In this document: positions 1 to 8,880 of the stretch, one piece after another
Layout of the letters: each line of letters starts with the position of its first letter
Position numbering within the stretch: position 1 is the first letter of the stretch
Assembly: GCF_014649035.1 (NCBI RefSeq)
Contig: NZ_BMSG01000005.1
Coordinates: forward strand, 221,913-285,912
Origin: Streptomyces sindenensis
GTDB taxonomy: Bacteria; Actinomycetota; Actinomycetes; Streptomycetales; Streptomycetaceae
Direction: 5' to 3'
Length of the DNA: 64,000 bases
Made by a program: the position numbers and the translations under genes
The notes under the pieces: model-generated
Databases searched by the model: none
The model's input: the letters and a program-made list of their open reading frames with translations, nothing else
What the model was told of the DNA's origin: nothing

Positions 1-2
1 CG

Positions 3-725
3 GAGATCCTCACGGGTCCGGACGGCCGGGTCACCGAGGTGGTGACGGAGGCGGGGGCGTATCCGGCGGACGTGGTGGTCCTCGGCATCGGCGTGGAGCC
101 GGAGACCGGACTGGCCCGCGCGGCGGGGCTGCCGGTGGGGCCGCACGGCGGTCTGCTGACGGACCTGGCCATGCGGGTGGTGGGCCACGAGAACATCTGG
201 GCGGGCGGCGACTGCGTGGAGGTGCTGGACCTGGTGGCGGGCCGCACCCGGCACATCGCGCTGGGCACCCACGCCAACAAGCACGGCCAGGTGATCGGTT
301 CCAACGTCGGCGGCGGCTACGGCACGTTCCCCGGTGTGGTCGGTACGGCGGTGAGCAAGGTCTGCGACCTGGAGATCGCCCGGACCGGGCTGCGGGAGAA
401 GGACGCCCGCGCGGTGGGACTGCGCTATGTCACGGCGACCATCGAGTCGACGCAGCGGGCGGGGTACTACCCGGGGGCGAAGCCGATGACGGTGAAGATG
501 ATCGCGGAGCTGCGTACGGGCCGGCTGCTCGGGGTGCAGATCGTGGGCCGCGAGGGGTCGGCGAAGCGGGTGGACGTGGCGGCTGTGGCGCTGACGGCCG
601 GGATGACGGTGGAGCAGATGACGGCGCTCGACCTCGGCTACGCCCCGCCGTTCTCACCGGTCTGGGACCCGGTGCTGGTGGCCGCCCGCAAGACGGTGGC
701 GGCGGTGCGGGGCGCGGGGAGCTGA
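3..725 (+). CDS. FAD-dependent disulphide oxidoreductase, C-terminal part (cut by window edge)
   Basis: C-terminal portion of a pyridine nucleotide-disulphide oxidoreductase, CoA-disulphide reductase/NADH oxidase branch. The frame is open to the left edge, so the N-terminal FAD motif and the redox cysteine lie outside the window. Visible are the end of the NAD(P) domain (VVLGIGVEPET), the FAD contact IWAGGDC and a dimerisation domain ending in LGYAPPFSPVWDP, which is characteristic of this branch. It would use NAD(P)H to reduce a small disulphide or oxygen in the cytoplasm; the substrate cannot be told from this part. It converges on hemE with about 30 bp between the stop codons. Confidence 0.85.
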   Translation, partial: EILTGPDGRVTEVVTEAGAYPADVVVLGIGVEPETGLARAAGLPVGPHGGLLTDLAMRVVGHENIWAGGDCVEVLDLVAGRTRHIALGTHANKHGQVIGSNVGGGYGTFPGVVGTAVSKVCDLEIARTGLREKDARAVGLRYVTATIESTQRAGYYPGAKPMTVKMIAELRTGRLLGVQIVGREGSAKRVDVAAVALTAGMTVEQMTALDLGYAPPFSPVWDPVLVAARKTVAAVRGAGS

Positions 726-756
726 CGAGGCCCCCCGCGCCCGGGGCGCGACTGCC

Positions 757-1854
757 TCAGCGCGCGGTCTGCTCGTGGACGTACCCCACGAGGCGGGTGA
801 GCGCGTCCGGGTCCATGTTGGGCATGACGCCGTGGCCCAGGTTGAAGACGTGGCCCTCCAGACCGGCGGCGGCGTCCAGCACCTCGCGGGTCTTGGCCTC
901 GACGGCCGGGGTCGGCGCGAAGAGGACCGCCGGGTCGAGGTTGCCCTGGAGCGCCTTGCCGGGGCCGACGCGGCGGGCGGCCTCGTCGAGGGGGACCCGC
1001 CAGTCGACGCCGACGACGTCCGCTCCGGCCTCGCCCATCAGGCCGAGCAGTTCGCCGGTGCCGACGCCGAAGTGGATGCGGGGGACGCCGTAGGGGGCGA
1101 CGGCGTCGAAGACCTTCGCGGAGGCCGGGAGCACGGCGCGGCGGTAGTCGGCGGGGGCCAGCGCGCCGACCCAGGAGTCGAAGAGCTGGACGGCGGAGGC
1201 GCCGGCCTCGATCTGGACCTTGAGGAAGGCGCCGGTGATCTCCGCGAGCCGGTCCACGAGGTCGGCCCAGAGCTGCGGGTCGCCGTACATCATGGCCTTG
1301 GTGCGCTCGTGGTTGCGCGAGGGGCCGCCCTCGACGAGATAGCTGGCGAGCGTGAACGGGGCCCCGGCGAAGCCGATGAGCGGGGTGGCGCCCAGCTCGG
1401 CGGTGAGGATCCCGATGGCCTCGGTGACGTACGGGACGTCCTCGGGGGTGAGGTCGCGCAGCCGGGCCAGGTCGGCGCGGGTGCGGATCGGCTCGGCGAT
1501 GACGGGGCCGACGCCGGGCTTGATGTCGAGGTCGATGCCGATGGCCTTCAGGGGCACCACGATGTCGCTGAAGTAGATCGCGGCGTCGACCTTGTGGCGG
1601 CGTACGGGCTGCAGGGTGATCTCGGCGACCAGTTCCGGCATCATGCAGGAGTCGAGCATCGCGATGCCCTCGCGGACCTTCAGGTACTCGGGCAGCGAGC
1701 GTCCCGCCTGGCGCATGAACCACACCGGCGTGTGCGGTACGGGTTCGCGGCGGCATGCCTTGAGGAACGCCGAGTCGTGGGTGGCGTTGCGGACCGCGTC
1801 GAGGCTGGCGGAGGTCGTCGTCTGCTGGCCCGAAGGGCTGTCGTTGGCACTCAC
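757..1854 (-). CDS. hemE: Uroporphyrinogen decarboxylase
   Basis: Decarboxylates the four acetate side chains of uroporphyrinogen III to give coproporphyrinogen III in haem synthesis (cytoplasmic). Family signatures are present: [12 protein letters not shown] (the RQAGR substrate-binding loop), [11 protein letters not shown] with the catalytic aspartate, and FNLGHG near the C terminus. Length is about 365 residues, normal for HemE. I chose the GTG giving V-S-A-N-D-S because Streptomyces orthologues begin this way. An upstream GTG at 1896, preceded by an AGGGAGA box, would add 14 residues and cannot be excluded. Divergent from the DUF3000 gene, so the 1855-1946 gap should carry both promoters. 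Confidence 0.95.
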   Translation of the reverse strand: MSANDSPSGQQTTTSASLDAVRNATHDSAFLKACRREPVPHTPVWFMRQAGRSLPEYLKVREGIAMLDSCMMPELVAEITLQPVRRHKVDAAIYFSDIVVPLKAIGIDLDIKPGVGPVIAEPIRTRADLARLRDLTPEDVPYVTEAIGILTAELGATPLIGFAGAPFTLASYLVEGGPSRNHERTKAMMYGDPQLWADLVDRLAEITGAFLKVQIEAGASAVQLFDSWVGALAPADYRRAVLPASAKVFDAVAPYGVPRIHFGVGTGELLGLMGEAGADVVGVDWRVPLDEAARRVGPGKALQGNLDPAVLFAPTPAVEAKTREVLDAAAGLEGHVFNLGHGVMPNMDPDALTRLVGYVHEQTAR

Positions 1855-1946
1855 GAGCAGAATCTTCGCACGCGCGTCGAAGGAGCCCGGCCCCACGTGG
1901 GTGTCTCTCCCTGCGCGCGGCCCGCCTTCCGCCTACTCTTCCCCGC

Positions 1947-2609
1947 ATGGCTCCGGCTCAGGGACAGTTTTCCGATCATTCCGACGGCGTTGAGGACAAG
2001 GACCGCGCGGAGGAGGGCCCTCCCGTGCCTCCCGCGTTCCTGGCGGCGGTGGACGCGCTGCGCTCGGCGCGGCTGCGCCCGGAGCTGGAGGTGGAGGCGA
2101 CCAGGCCGCCCCAGCGCCTCGCGCCGCACGCGTACGCCCTGGAGGCGGCGGTGGTGGACGGTGAGGACGATCTCGCCGACGGCAGGCTGGTCCTGCTGCA
2201 CGACCCGGCGGGGCACGACGCGTGGGAGGGCACGTTCCGGCTGGTGACCCTGGTCCGTGCGGAGCTGGAGCCGGAGATGGCGGCGGATCCGCTGCTGCCG
2301 GAGGTGTGCTGGTCCTGGCTGACGGGGGCGCTGGACGCGCGGGGCCTGTCGTACGGGGAGGCCGGCGGGACGGTGACACGCGCCGGATCGCACTACTTCG
2401 GTGCGCTCTCCGCGCGCCGTCCGGCGACGCAGATCGAGATCCGCGCCTCGTGGACGCCCAGGGAGTGGCGCGGCGGCATCCCGGACACGGCGTCGCACCT
2501 GATGGCCTGGGGTGATCTGCTGTGCCAGATCGCGGGGCTGCCGCCGTCCGATCTGTCGGACGCGGCGGTGGTGACGCTGCCGCAGCGGCGCGGGCCGCAG
2601 ATTTCGTAA
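1947..2609 (+). CDS. DUF3000 family protein
   Basis: 220-residue protein matching the actinobacterial DUF3000 family, which usually sits beside hemE and an RNase D gene. No catalytic motif or membrane segment is visible. The family has no established function. An acidic N-terminal stretch of about 30 residues precedes a compact domain running from VPPAFLAAVDALR to the hydrophobic C-terminal helix MAWGDLLCQIAGLP. Transcribed divergently from hemE; about 210 bp separates it from the downstream regulator gene, so it is probably monocistronic. Confidence 0.85.
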   Translation: MAPAQGQFSDHSDGVEDKDRAEEGPPVPPAFLAAVDALRSARLRPELEVEATRPPQRLAPHAYALEAAVVDGEDDLADGRLVLLHDPAGHDAWEGTFRLVTLVRAELEPEMAADPLLPEVCWSWLTGALDARGLSYGEAGGTVTRAGSHYFGALSARRPATQIEIRASWTPREWRGGIPDTASHLMAWGDLLCQIAGLPPSDLSDAAVVTLPQRRGPQIS

Positions 2610-2820
2610 CACTCCGTCACCCGCATCGCACATACGCCGGATCTCTTTTCGTACAATCGATCGCGCGTCCTATTTGCCCGAATTGTTACTCACCAAATCG
2701 TGATCTTCCCCTAAAGGAGGACGGGTCCGCTGCCGAAGAGGTCAATGACCCTTCAAGCACGGTTCCCCCCCGGCTTCATCCCCGAGCCGGCCCGTCCCGC
2801 CACTCCCCCCAGGAGGCCTG

Positions 2821-3483
2821 GTGTCCGTTCTCCTTGAGCAGCCCGCAAGCCTGGTCGCCTACCGCCCGAACAAGCCGACGGCCATGGTCGTCGTGGCCGA
2901 CCCGCGCGTCCGTTCCACCGTCACCCGCCATCTGTGGGCCCTCGGAGTACGTGACGTCATCGAGGCGTCGTCCATCGCGGAGGCACGTCCCCGCGTCGGC
3001 AACCCGCGCGACATCTGCATTGCCGACGTCCATCTGCCCGACGGTTCCGGGCTGACCCTGCTGTCCGAGACCCGCGCCGCAGGCTGGCCCAACGGTCTCG
3101 CCCTCTCCGCCGCCGACGACATCGGCGCCGTTCGCAACGCCCTCGCGGGCGGCGTGAAGGGCTACGTCGTCACCGGCACCCGAACCAACATCGGCCACCC
3201 CACCCGCCCCGGCGTCGCCCCCATCGGCGCCAACGCCGCCCGTATGCACCGCCGTCCGCCCGGGTCCCCGAGCCACCCGGGCGGCTACCGCGAACTGTCC
3301 GGGCGCGAGGTGGAGGTGCTCCGCCTGGTCGCCGAGGGCCAGTCCAACAAGGCCATCGGCGTCTCGATGGGCCTCTCCGCCCTGACCGTCAAGTCCCACC
3401 TCGCCCGCATCGCCCGCAAGCTCGGCACCGGCGACCGGGCCGGAATGGTCGCCGTCGCCCTCCGGACGGGCATCATCCACTGA
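2821..3483 (+). CDS. LuxR-family response regulator (orphan)
   Basis: 220-residue response regulator with an N-terminal receiver (about 20-120) and a C-terminal LuxR helix-turn-helix (about 155-215, LSGREVEVLRLVAEGQSNKAI, then LTVKSHLARIARKLG). The phospho-acceptor aspartate (D69, in IADVHLPDGSG) and switch lysine (K113) are present. The acidic pocket shows only one acid (VVADPR) instead of the usual pair, so phosphorylation may be weak. About 30 Pro/Arg/Gly-rich residues link the domains. GTG start with AGGAGG four bases upstream. No histidine kinase lies nearby. The 2610-2820 leader is AT-richer than its surroundings and probably holds the promoter. Confidence 0.9.
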   Translation: MSVLLEQPASLVAYRPNKPTAMVVVADPRVRSTVTRHLWALGVRDVIEASSIAEARPRVGNPRDICIADVHLPDGSGLTLLSETRAAGWPNGLALSAADDIGAVRNALAGGVKGYVVTGTRTNIGHPTRPGVAPIGANAARMHRRPPGSPSHPGGYRELSGREVEVLRLVAEGQSNKAIGVSMGLSALTVKSHLARIARKLGTGDRAGMVAVALRTGIIH

Positions 3484-3540
3484 CCTCACCCCCACCGGGA
3501 CGTGCACCGATGCGTCTCCGGCTGGAATACGCGCATGGCC

Positions 3541-3570
3541 GCCCGTCGACGGAACGTTCCGTCGACGGGC
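3541..3570. promoter_or_regulatory. 30-bp perfect palindrome
   Basis: Two 15-base arms with no mismatch and the centre AACGTT, located 57 bp after the regulator stop and 28 bp before the RNase D start. As RNA it folds into a strong hairpin, so a terminator for the regulator gene is the simplest reading. With no U-tract and such complete symmetry, an operator is also possible. Confidence 0.55.
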
Positions 3571-3598
3571 TCCGCGCATACACAGATACCCTTGGCAC

Positions 3599-4873
3599 GT
3601 GACCGACGCCCAAGAGACCGCAGCAGACACTTCACTGCGAACCACCGGGGGCGCTCCCCCGGACGACGTCGCCCCGGCGCCGATCCCCTTGCTGGAGCCA
3701 CGCGAGGGCATTCCCCCGGTGGTGACGACCGACGACGCCCTCGCCCGGGTGATCGCCTCCTTCGCCGGGGGCACCGGCCCGGTGGCCGTCGACGCCGAGC
3801 GCGCCTCGGGGTATCGCTACGGCCAGCGCGCCTACCTGGTGCAGCTGCGCCGAGAGGGCGCGGGCAGCGCCCTGGTCGACCCGGTCGGCTGCCCCGACCT
3901 CTCCGGCCTCGGCACCGCGCTGGACGGCACCGAGTGGATCCTGCACGCCGCGACCCAGGACCTGCCGTGCCTGCGGGACATAGGCATGACCCCCACCTCG
4001 CTGTTCGACACCGAGCTGGCCGGACGGCTCGCGGGCTTCCCGCGCGTCGGCCTCGGCGCGATGGTGGAGAACGTCCTCGGATACGCCCTGGAGAAGGGCC
4101 ACTCCGCGGTCGACTGGTCCACCCGCCCGCTGCCCGATCCCTGGCTGCGCTACGCCGCGCTCGATGTGGAGCTCCTGATCGACCTGCGCGACGCGCTGGA
4201 GGAGGAGCTGGAGCGGCAGGGGAAGCTGGAGTGGGCCCGCGAGGAGTTCGACGCCATCGCCGCCGCGCCGCCGGCCCCGCCCCGCAAGGACCCCTGGCGG
4301 CGCACGTCGGGCATGCACAAGGTGCGCCGCCGCCGTCAGATGGCTGTGGTCCGGGAGCTGTGGACCACCCGTGACCAGGTCGCCCAGCGCCGCGACGTCT
4401 CGCCGGGCAAGGTGCTCGGCGACGCCGCGATCGTCGAGGCCGCGCTCGCGCTGCCGGTCGATGTGCAGGCCCTCACCGCGCTGCCGGGATTCGGCCACCG
4501 CATGGGCCGCCGTCAGCTGGAGCAGTGGCAGGCGGCCGTGGACCGGGCCAAGGCGCTGCCGGAGTCGGCGCTGCCGCAGCCGGGTCAGCAGCCGGCCGGG
4601 CCGCCCCCGCCGCGCTCCTGGGCCGACAAGGACCCGGCCGCCGCCGCCCGGCTCTCGGCCGCCCGCGCCGCCGTCTCCGAGCTGGCCGAGCGCCTGCACA
4701 TGCCCCAGGAGAACCTGATCACCCCGGACACCGTGCGCCGCCTCTGCTGGGAGCCGCCGAAGAACCCGACGCCGGGCGCCGTCGAGGACGCCCTCGCCGG
4801 GTACGGGGCGCGGAACTGGCAGATCCGGCAGGTCGCCCCGCTCCTGGTCCGGGCGCTGGACGCCACGGGCTGA
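3599..4873 (+). CDS. rnd: RNase D-like 3'-5' exonuclease with HRDC domain
   Basis: 424-residue DEDDy exonuclease of the RNase D type, trimming 3' ends of RNA (tRNA in E. coli). Exo I is seen in AVDAERASGY, exo II in HAATQDLPCL and exo III in YAALDVELLIDL (residues about 65-195). A helical HRDC nucleic-acid-binding region follows (about 215-300), then a further Ala/Pro-rich C-terminal helical part. A Pro/Ala-rich tail of about 40 residues precedes the DEDD domain. GTG start. Precedes the fad operon by almost 600 bp and is not part of it. Confidence 0.9.
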   Translation: MTDAQETAADTSLRTTGGAPPDDVAPAPIPLLEPREGIPPVVTTDDALARVIASFAGGTGPVAVDAERASGYRYGQRAYLVQLRREGAGSALVDPVGCPDLSGLGTALDGTEWILHAATQDLPCLRDIGMTPTSLFDTELAGRLAGFPRVGLGAMVENVLGYALEKGHSAVDWSTRPLPDPWLRYAALDVELLIDLRDALEEELERQGKLEWAREEFDAIAAAPPAPPRKDPWRRTSGMHKVRRRRQMAVVRELWTTRDQVAQRRDVSPGKVLGDAAIVEAALALPVDVQALTALPGFGHRMGRRQLEQWQAAVDRAKALPESALPQPGQQPAGPPPPRSWADKDPAAAARLSAARAAVSELAERLHMPQENLITPDTVRRLCWEPPKNPTPGAVEDALAGYGARNWQIRQVAPLLVRALDATG

Positions 4874-5461
4874 CCCCGGGCGGAGCAGACCCGGGGCTGC
4901 CAGGGGGATCACCGCGCGGGCGGCAGGAATCCGCGACTCCGGGCCGCGCGCCGGCGGACAGGGCGGTCCGAACCGGGGGCCGCGGTCCGGCCGCGCCCCG
5001 CGATCCGGCCCGGCCCGCGACGTTTCCGGGCCGGTGAGACCGGCGGCGGGGACGAACGGATCACCGGAGCGGAGGCGGCCGGTGACGCGGAGTGCGCGCC
5101 GGCGGTCCGGACGGCCGTCGCGGAGGAGCGAATTCACGCCAGGTTGCCGACGCTGTCGCGGACCTGTGGTCGCGCGCCCGGCTCCGGCACCCCGAAGCGG
5201 TCGGCCCGCACGGCTCCGAGGTCCCCCGGCCGGCGCCGAAGCGGCGGGCGAGCACGGCTTCGACGCCCGGGGAGGGGACGCGGACGTACGGTCGAGACAC
5301 CCGGGAAAGCCCGCACCGGCCACCGGGGCGGTGTGACCTTCGACGCTCCGGCCCCGGGGGGTGGGCAGTCTGGTTACCCGCAAGTAGCATGATGGCGGGC
5401 GGTGCGTCCCCGTGGCGCGCCCCCGCAGCAGTGCCATCCCGCACCCTGGAGGAGAGCCACC
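4874..5461. other. Intergenic region upstream of fadA
   Basis: 588 bp without a credible gene. It is very GC-rich and has no convincing terminator after the RNase D gene. The only clear signal is the TAC-N6-GTA element at 5374-5386, which overlaps a TAGCAT that could serve as a -10 box. Confidence 0.6.
5374..5386. promoter_or_regulatory. Candidate TetR-type operator of the fad operon
   Basis: TTACCCGCAAGTA, containing a TAC-N6-GTA inverted repeat, 76 bp before the fadA start. It resembles, from memory, the TACTnnCnAGTA-like sites bound by actinobacterial TetR regulators of acyl-CoA catabolism. The overlap with a possible -10 box fits repression. The regulator is not in the window. Confidence 0.45.
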
Positions 5462-6682
5462 GTGCCTCGTACCATCCGGGACGTCGTCTTCGTCGACGGC
5501 GTCCGCACCCCGTTCGGCAAAGCGGGCCCGAAGGGCATCTACCACGAGACCCGCGCCGACGACCTCGTCGTGAAGGCCATCCGGGAGCTGCTGCGCCGCA
5601 ACCCGGACCTGGACCCCAAGAAGATCGACGAGGTCGCCATCGCCGCGACCACGCAGATCGGGGACCAGGGCCTCACGCTGGGCCGTACCGCCGGAATCCT
5701 GGCCGGTCTCCCGCAGTCCGTCCCCGGCTACTCGATCGACCGCATGTGCGCGGGCGCGCTGACCGCCGTCACCTCGACGGCCGGTTCCATCGCCTTCGGC
5801 GCGTACGACGTCGTCGTGGCCGGTGGCGTCGAGCACATGGGCCGCCACCCGATGGGTGAGGGCGTCGACCCGAACCCGCGGTTCGTGTCGGAGAAGCTGG
5901 TCGACGAGTCCGCCCTGTTCATGGGCATGACGGCGGAGAACCTGCACGACCGCTACCCCACGATCACCAAGCAGCGCGCCGACGAGTACGCCGTGCGCTC
6001 GCAGGAGAAGGCCGCCAAGGCGTACGCCAACGGCAAGATCCAGCAGGACCTGGTACCGGTCTCGGTGCGCCGCACCAACGCCGAGGCGGGCGAGACGGGC
6101 TGGGGCCTGGTCACCGCCGACGAGCCGATGCGCCCGGGCACCACCATGGAGTCGCTGGCGGGCCTCAAGACCCCCTTCCGCGCCCACGGCCGGGTGACGG
6201 CCGGTAACGCCGCGGGGCTCAACGACGGCGCCACCGCCTCGCTGCTCGCCGCCGAGGACGTCGCCCGCGAGCTGGGTCTCCCGGTCAAGATGCGCCTGGT
6301 GTCGTACGCCTTCGCGGGCGTCGAGCCGGAGGTCATGGGGTACGGCCCGATCCCGGCGACCGAGAAGGCGCTGGCCCAGGCCGGTCTGACCATCGACGAC
6401 ATCGGTCTCTTCGAGATCAACGAGGCGTTCGCCGTGCAGGTGCTCGCCTTCCTGGAGCACTACGGCATCGCCGACGACGACGCCCGCGTCAACCAGTACG
6501 GCGGCGCGATCGCGTACGGCCACCCGCTCGCCTCCTCCGGTGTCCGGCTCATGACGCAGCTGGCCCGGCAGTTCGAGGAGCAGCCCGAGGTCCGCTACGG
6601 CCTGACGACGATGTGCGTCGGCTTCGGCATGGGCGCCACGGTCATCTGGGAGAACCCGAATTTCGACGGAGGCAACAAGTGA
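5462..6682 (+). CDS. fadA: Acetyl-CoA acyltransferase (thiolase)
   Basis: 406-residue 3-ketoacyl-CoA thiolase that cleaves 3-ketoacyl-CoA with CoA in the last step of beta-oxidation. Catalytic groups are visible: the nucleophilic cysteine in DRMCAGALT, the histidine in YGHPLASSGVR and the second cysteine in TMCVGFGMG, with NEAFAVQ between. The GTG start is fixed by GGAGGAG eight bases upstream; the upstream extension of the frame lacks a ribosome site. The stop overlaps the fadB start by four bases, so the two are translationally coupled and probably form the trifunctional complex. Confidence 0.95.
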   Translation: MPRTIRDVVFVDGVRTPFGKAGPKGIYHETRADDLVVKAIRELLRRNPDLDPKKIDEVAIAATTQIGDQGLTLGRTAGILAGLPQSVPGYSIDRMCAGALTAVTSTAGSIAFGAYDVVVAGGVEHMGRHPMGEGVDPNPRFVSEKLVDESALFMGMTAENLHDRYPTITKQRADEYAVRSQEKAAKAYANGKIQQDLVPVSVRRTNAEAGETGWGLVTADEPMRPGTTMESLAGLKTPFRAHGRVTAGNAAGLNDGATASLLAAEDVARELGLPVKMRLVSYAFAGVEPEVMGYGPIPATEKALAQAGLTIDDIGLFEINEAFAVQVLAFLEHYGIADDDARVNQYGGAIAYGHPLASSGVRLMTQLARQFEEQPEVRYGLTTMCVGFGMGATVIWENPNFDGGNK

Positions 6683-8808
6683 GCTCCACCACTGAGCTTC
6701 TGAAGGGTGCGGCCGAGCTGTTCCCCGGCGAGGTCGTCACGCAGGCGCACGTGCGCCACCTGGACCTGCCGTTCGGCGCCGGGCGGTTCGCGCTCATCAC
6801 GCTGGACAACGGCCTGGACCACACCAAGCCGACGACCTTCGGGCCGCAGTCGCTGGCGAACTTGAACGCCGCGATCGACCAGGTCGAGAAGGAGGCCGCC
6901 GAGGGCACCATCACCGGTGTCGGCCTCACCGGCAAGCCGTTCATCTTCGCGGTCGGCGCCGACCTCAAGGGCGTCGAGCTGCTGAGCCGTCACGAGGACG
7001 CGCTGGCGATCGGCAAGGGCGGCCACGACGTCTTCCGCCGGCTGTCCGGCCTCGCCGTCCCCACCTTCGCGTACTACAACGGCGCGGCGATGGGCGGCGG
7101 TGTCGAGGTCGGTCTGCACTGCACCTACCGCACCGTCTCCAAGGCGCTCCCGGCGTTCTCGCTGCCCGAGGTCTTCCTCGGTCTGGTCCCCGGCTGGGGC
7201 GGCTGCGTTCTGCTCCCGAACCTGATCGGCGCGGACCGCGCGGTCTCGGTGATCATCGAGAACTCGCTGAACCAGAACCGTCAGCTCAAGGGCAAGCAGG
7301 TCTTCGAGCTCGGCATCGCGGACGCGATCTTCGAGGGCGCGGACTTCCTGGAGCAGTCGCTCGTGTGGACCGCGAACGTGCTCAAGGGCTCGGTCGCGCC
7401 CCAGCGAGCCGAGGTCGACCGCGGTGACGCCTGGGACGCGGCTGTCGCCCGCGGCCGGGCCATCGCCGACTCCAAGGTGCACGGCGCGGCCCCGGCGGCG
7501 TACCGCGCGCTGGACATCATCGCGGCCGCCAAGGACGGCGACCTGTCCGCCGGCTTCGACGCCGAGGACCAGGCCCTCGCGGACCTGATCATGGGCGGCG
7601 AGCTGCGCAGCGGCATCTACGCCTTCAACCTGGTCCAGAAGCGCGCCAAGCGCCCGGCCGGCGCCCCGGACAAGAACCTGGCCCGCCCGGTCACCAAGGT
7701 CGGCGTCGTCGGCGCGGGTCTGATGGCCTCGCAGCTGGCGCTGCTTTTCCTGCGCCGCCTGGAGGTCCCGGTCGTCCTCACGGACATCGACCAGGAGCGC
7801 GTCGACAAGGGTGTGGGCTACGTCCACGCCGAGATCGAGAAGCTGCTCGGCAAGGGCCGCATCAACCAGGACAAGGCCAACCGCCTCAAGGGCCTGGTCT
7901 CCGGTGTCCTCGACAAGGCCGAGGGCTTCGCGGACGCGGACTTCATCATCGAGGCCGTCTTCGAGGAGATCGGCGTCAAGCAGCAGGTGTTCGCGGAGGT
8001 CGAGGCGGTCGCCCCGGCGCACGCGATCCTCGCCACCAACACCTCCTCGCTGTCGGTGACCGAGATGGCGTCGAAGCTGAAGAACCCCGAGCGGGTCGTC
8101 GGCTTCCACTTCTTCAACCCGGTCGCGGTCCTCCCCCTGCTGGAGATCGTGCGCGGCGAGCAGACCGACGACGCCTCGCTGGCCACCGCGTTCGGTGTGG
8201 CCCGGAAGCTGAAGAAGACCGCGGTCCTGGTGAAGGACGCCCCGGCGTTCGTCGTCAACCGCATCCTCACCCGCTTCATGGGCGAGATCCAGAACGTCAT
8301 CGACGAGGGCACCCCGGTCGAGGTCGCGGAGAAGGCCGTCGAGCCGCTCGGCCTGCCGATGTCCCCGCTGGTGCTTCTGGAGCTGGTCGGCCCGGCCATC
8401 GGCCTGCACGTCTCCGAGACCCTGAACCGCGCCTTCCCGGAGCGCTTCACCGTCTCCGAGAACCTGGCCGCGGTCGTCAAGGCCGGCAAGCGCGGCTTCT
8501 ACGTCTACGACTCCGGCGCGCCGGTCCTCGACCCCGAGGTCGCCGCGCTCCTCAAGCAGGGCGACACCGTCCTGACCGAGGAGCAGACCCGCGACCGCGT
8601 GCTCGACGCGGTGGCGCAGGAGATCGGCCTGATGCTGGAGGAGGGCGTCGTCGCCGAGGCCCAGGACATCGACCTGTGCCTGATCACCGGTGCAGGCTGG
8701 CCCTTCCACCTGGGCGGCATCACGCCGTACCTGGACCGTGAGGGCGTCTCCCAGCGGGTGAACGGCAAGCCGTTCCTCGCGCCGGGCGTGGCGAGCGTCC
8801 CGGCGTAA
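6679..8808 (+). CDS. fadB: Fused enoyl-CoA hydratase / 3-hydroxyacyl-CoA dehydrogenase
   Basis: 709-residue bifunctional beta-oxidation subunit. The N-terminal crotonase domain (about 1-300) has the oxyanion-hole segment FAVGADLKG and the GAAMGGGVEVGL loop. A linker leads to the NAD-binding dehydrogenase domain (about 335-515; GVVGAGLMASQLA, then ATNTSSLSVTEMA and GFHFFNPV) and C-terminal helical domains. It hydrates enoyl-CoA and oxidises the product for FadA. GTG start inside the fadA stop (GTGA overlap). Transcription probably ends at the hairpin 18 bp downstream. Confidence 0.95.
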   Translation: MSSTTELLKGAAELFPGEVVTQAHVRHLDLPFGAGRFALITLDNGLDHTKPTTFGPQSLANLNAAIDQVEKEAAEGTITGVGLTGKPFIFAVGADLKGVELLSRHEDALAIGKGGHDVFRRLSGLAVPTFAYYNGAAMGGGVEVGLHCTYRTVSKALPAFSLPEVFLGLVPGWGGCVLLPNLIGADRAVSVIIENSLNQNRQLKGKQVFELGIADAIFEGADFLEQSLVWTANVLKGSVAPQRAEVDRGDAWDAAVARGRAIADSKVHGAAPAAYRALDIIAAAKDGDLSAGFDAEDQALADLIMGGELRSGIYAFNLVQKRAKRPAGAPDKNLARPVTKVGVVGAGLMASQLALLFLRRLEVPVVLTDIDQERVDKGVGYVHAEIEKLLGKGRINQDKANRLKGLVSGVLDKAEGFADADFIIEAVFEEIGVKQQVFAEVEAVAPAHAILATNTSSLSVTEMASKLKNPERVVGFHFFNPVAVLPLLEIVRGEQTDDASLATAFGVARKLKKTAVLVKDAPAFVVNRILTRFMGEIQNVIDEGTPVEVAEKAVEPLGLPMSPLVLLELVGPAIGLHVSETLNRAFPERFTVSENLAAVVKAGKRGFYVYDSGAPVLDPEVAALLKQGDTVLTEEQTRDRVLDAVAQEIGLMLEEGVVAEAQDIDLCLITGAGWPFHLGGITPYLDREGVSQRVNGKPFLAPGVASVPA

Positions 8809-8826
8809 GCACCCGCCGGTACGGGC

Positions 8827-8860
8827 CCGGCCCGCACACCCCTCGGGGTGTGCGGGCCGG
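8827..8860. terminator. Bidirectional terminator between fadB and the SGNH hydrolase
   Basis: Perfect 16-bp inverted repeat with a 2-base centre, lying between two convergent genes. It can act for both strands. Confidence 0.85.
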
Positions 8861-8880
8861 TTCGCGTTCCGGGGCCGCGG

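Noticed and set aside
721..756. Terminator between the flavoprotein gene and hemE
   Set aside because: A GC palindrome is present but its arms meet with almost no loop, and it is too imperfect to call with confidence.
3632..6523. A 963-codon minus-strand frame over the RNase D and fadA genes
   Set aside because: Same antisense effect; it contains no domain and both plus-strand genes are conserved families.
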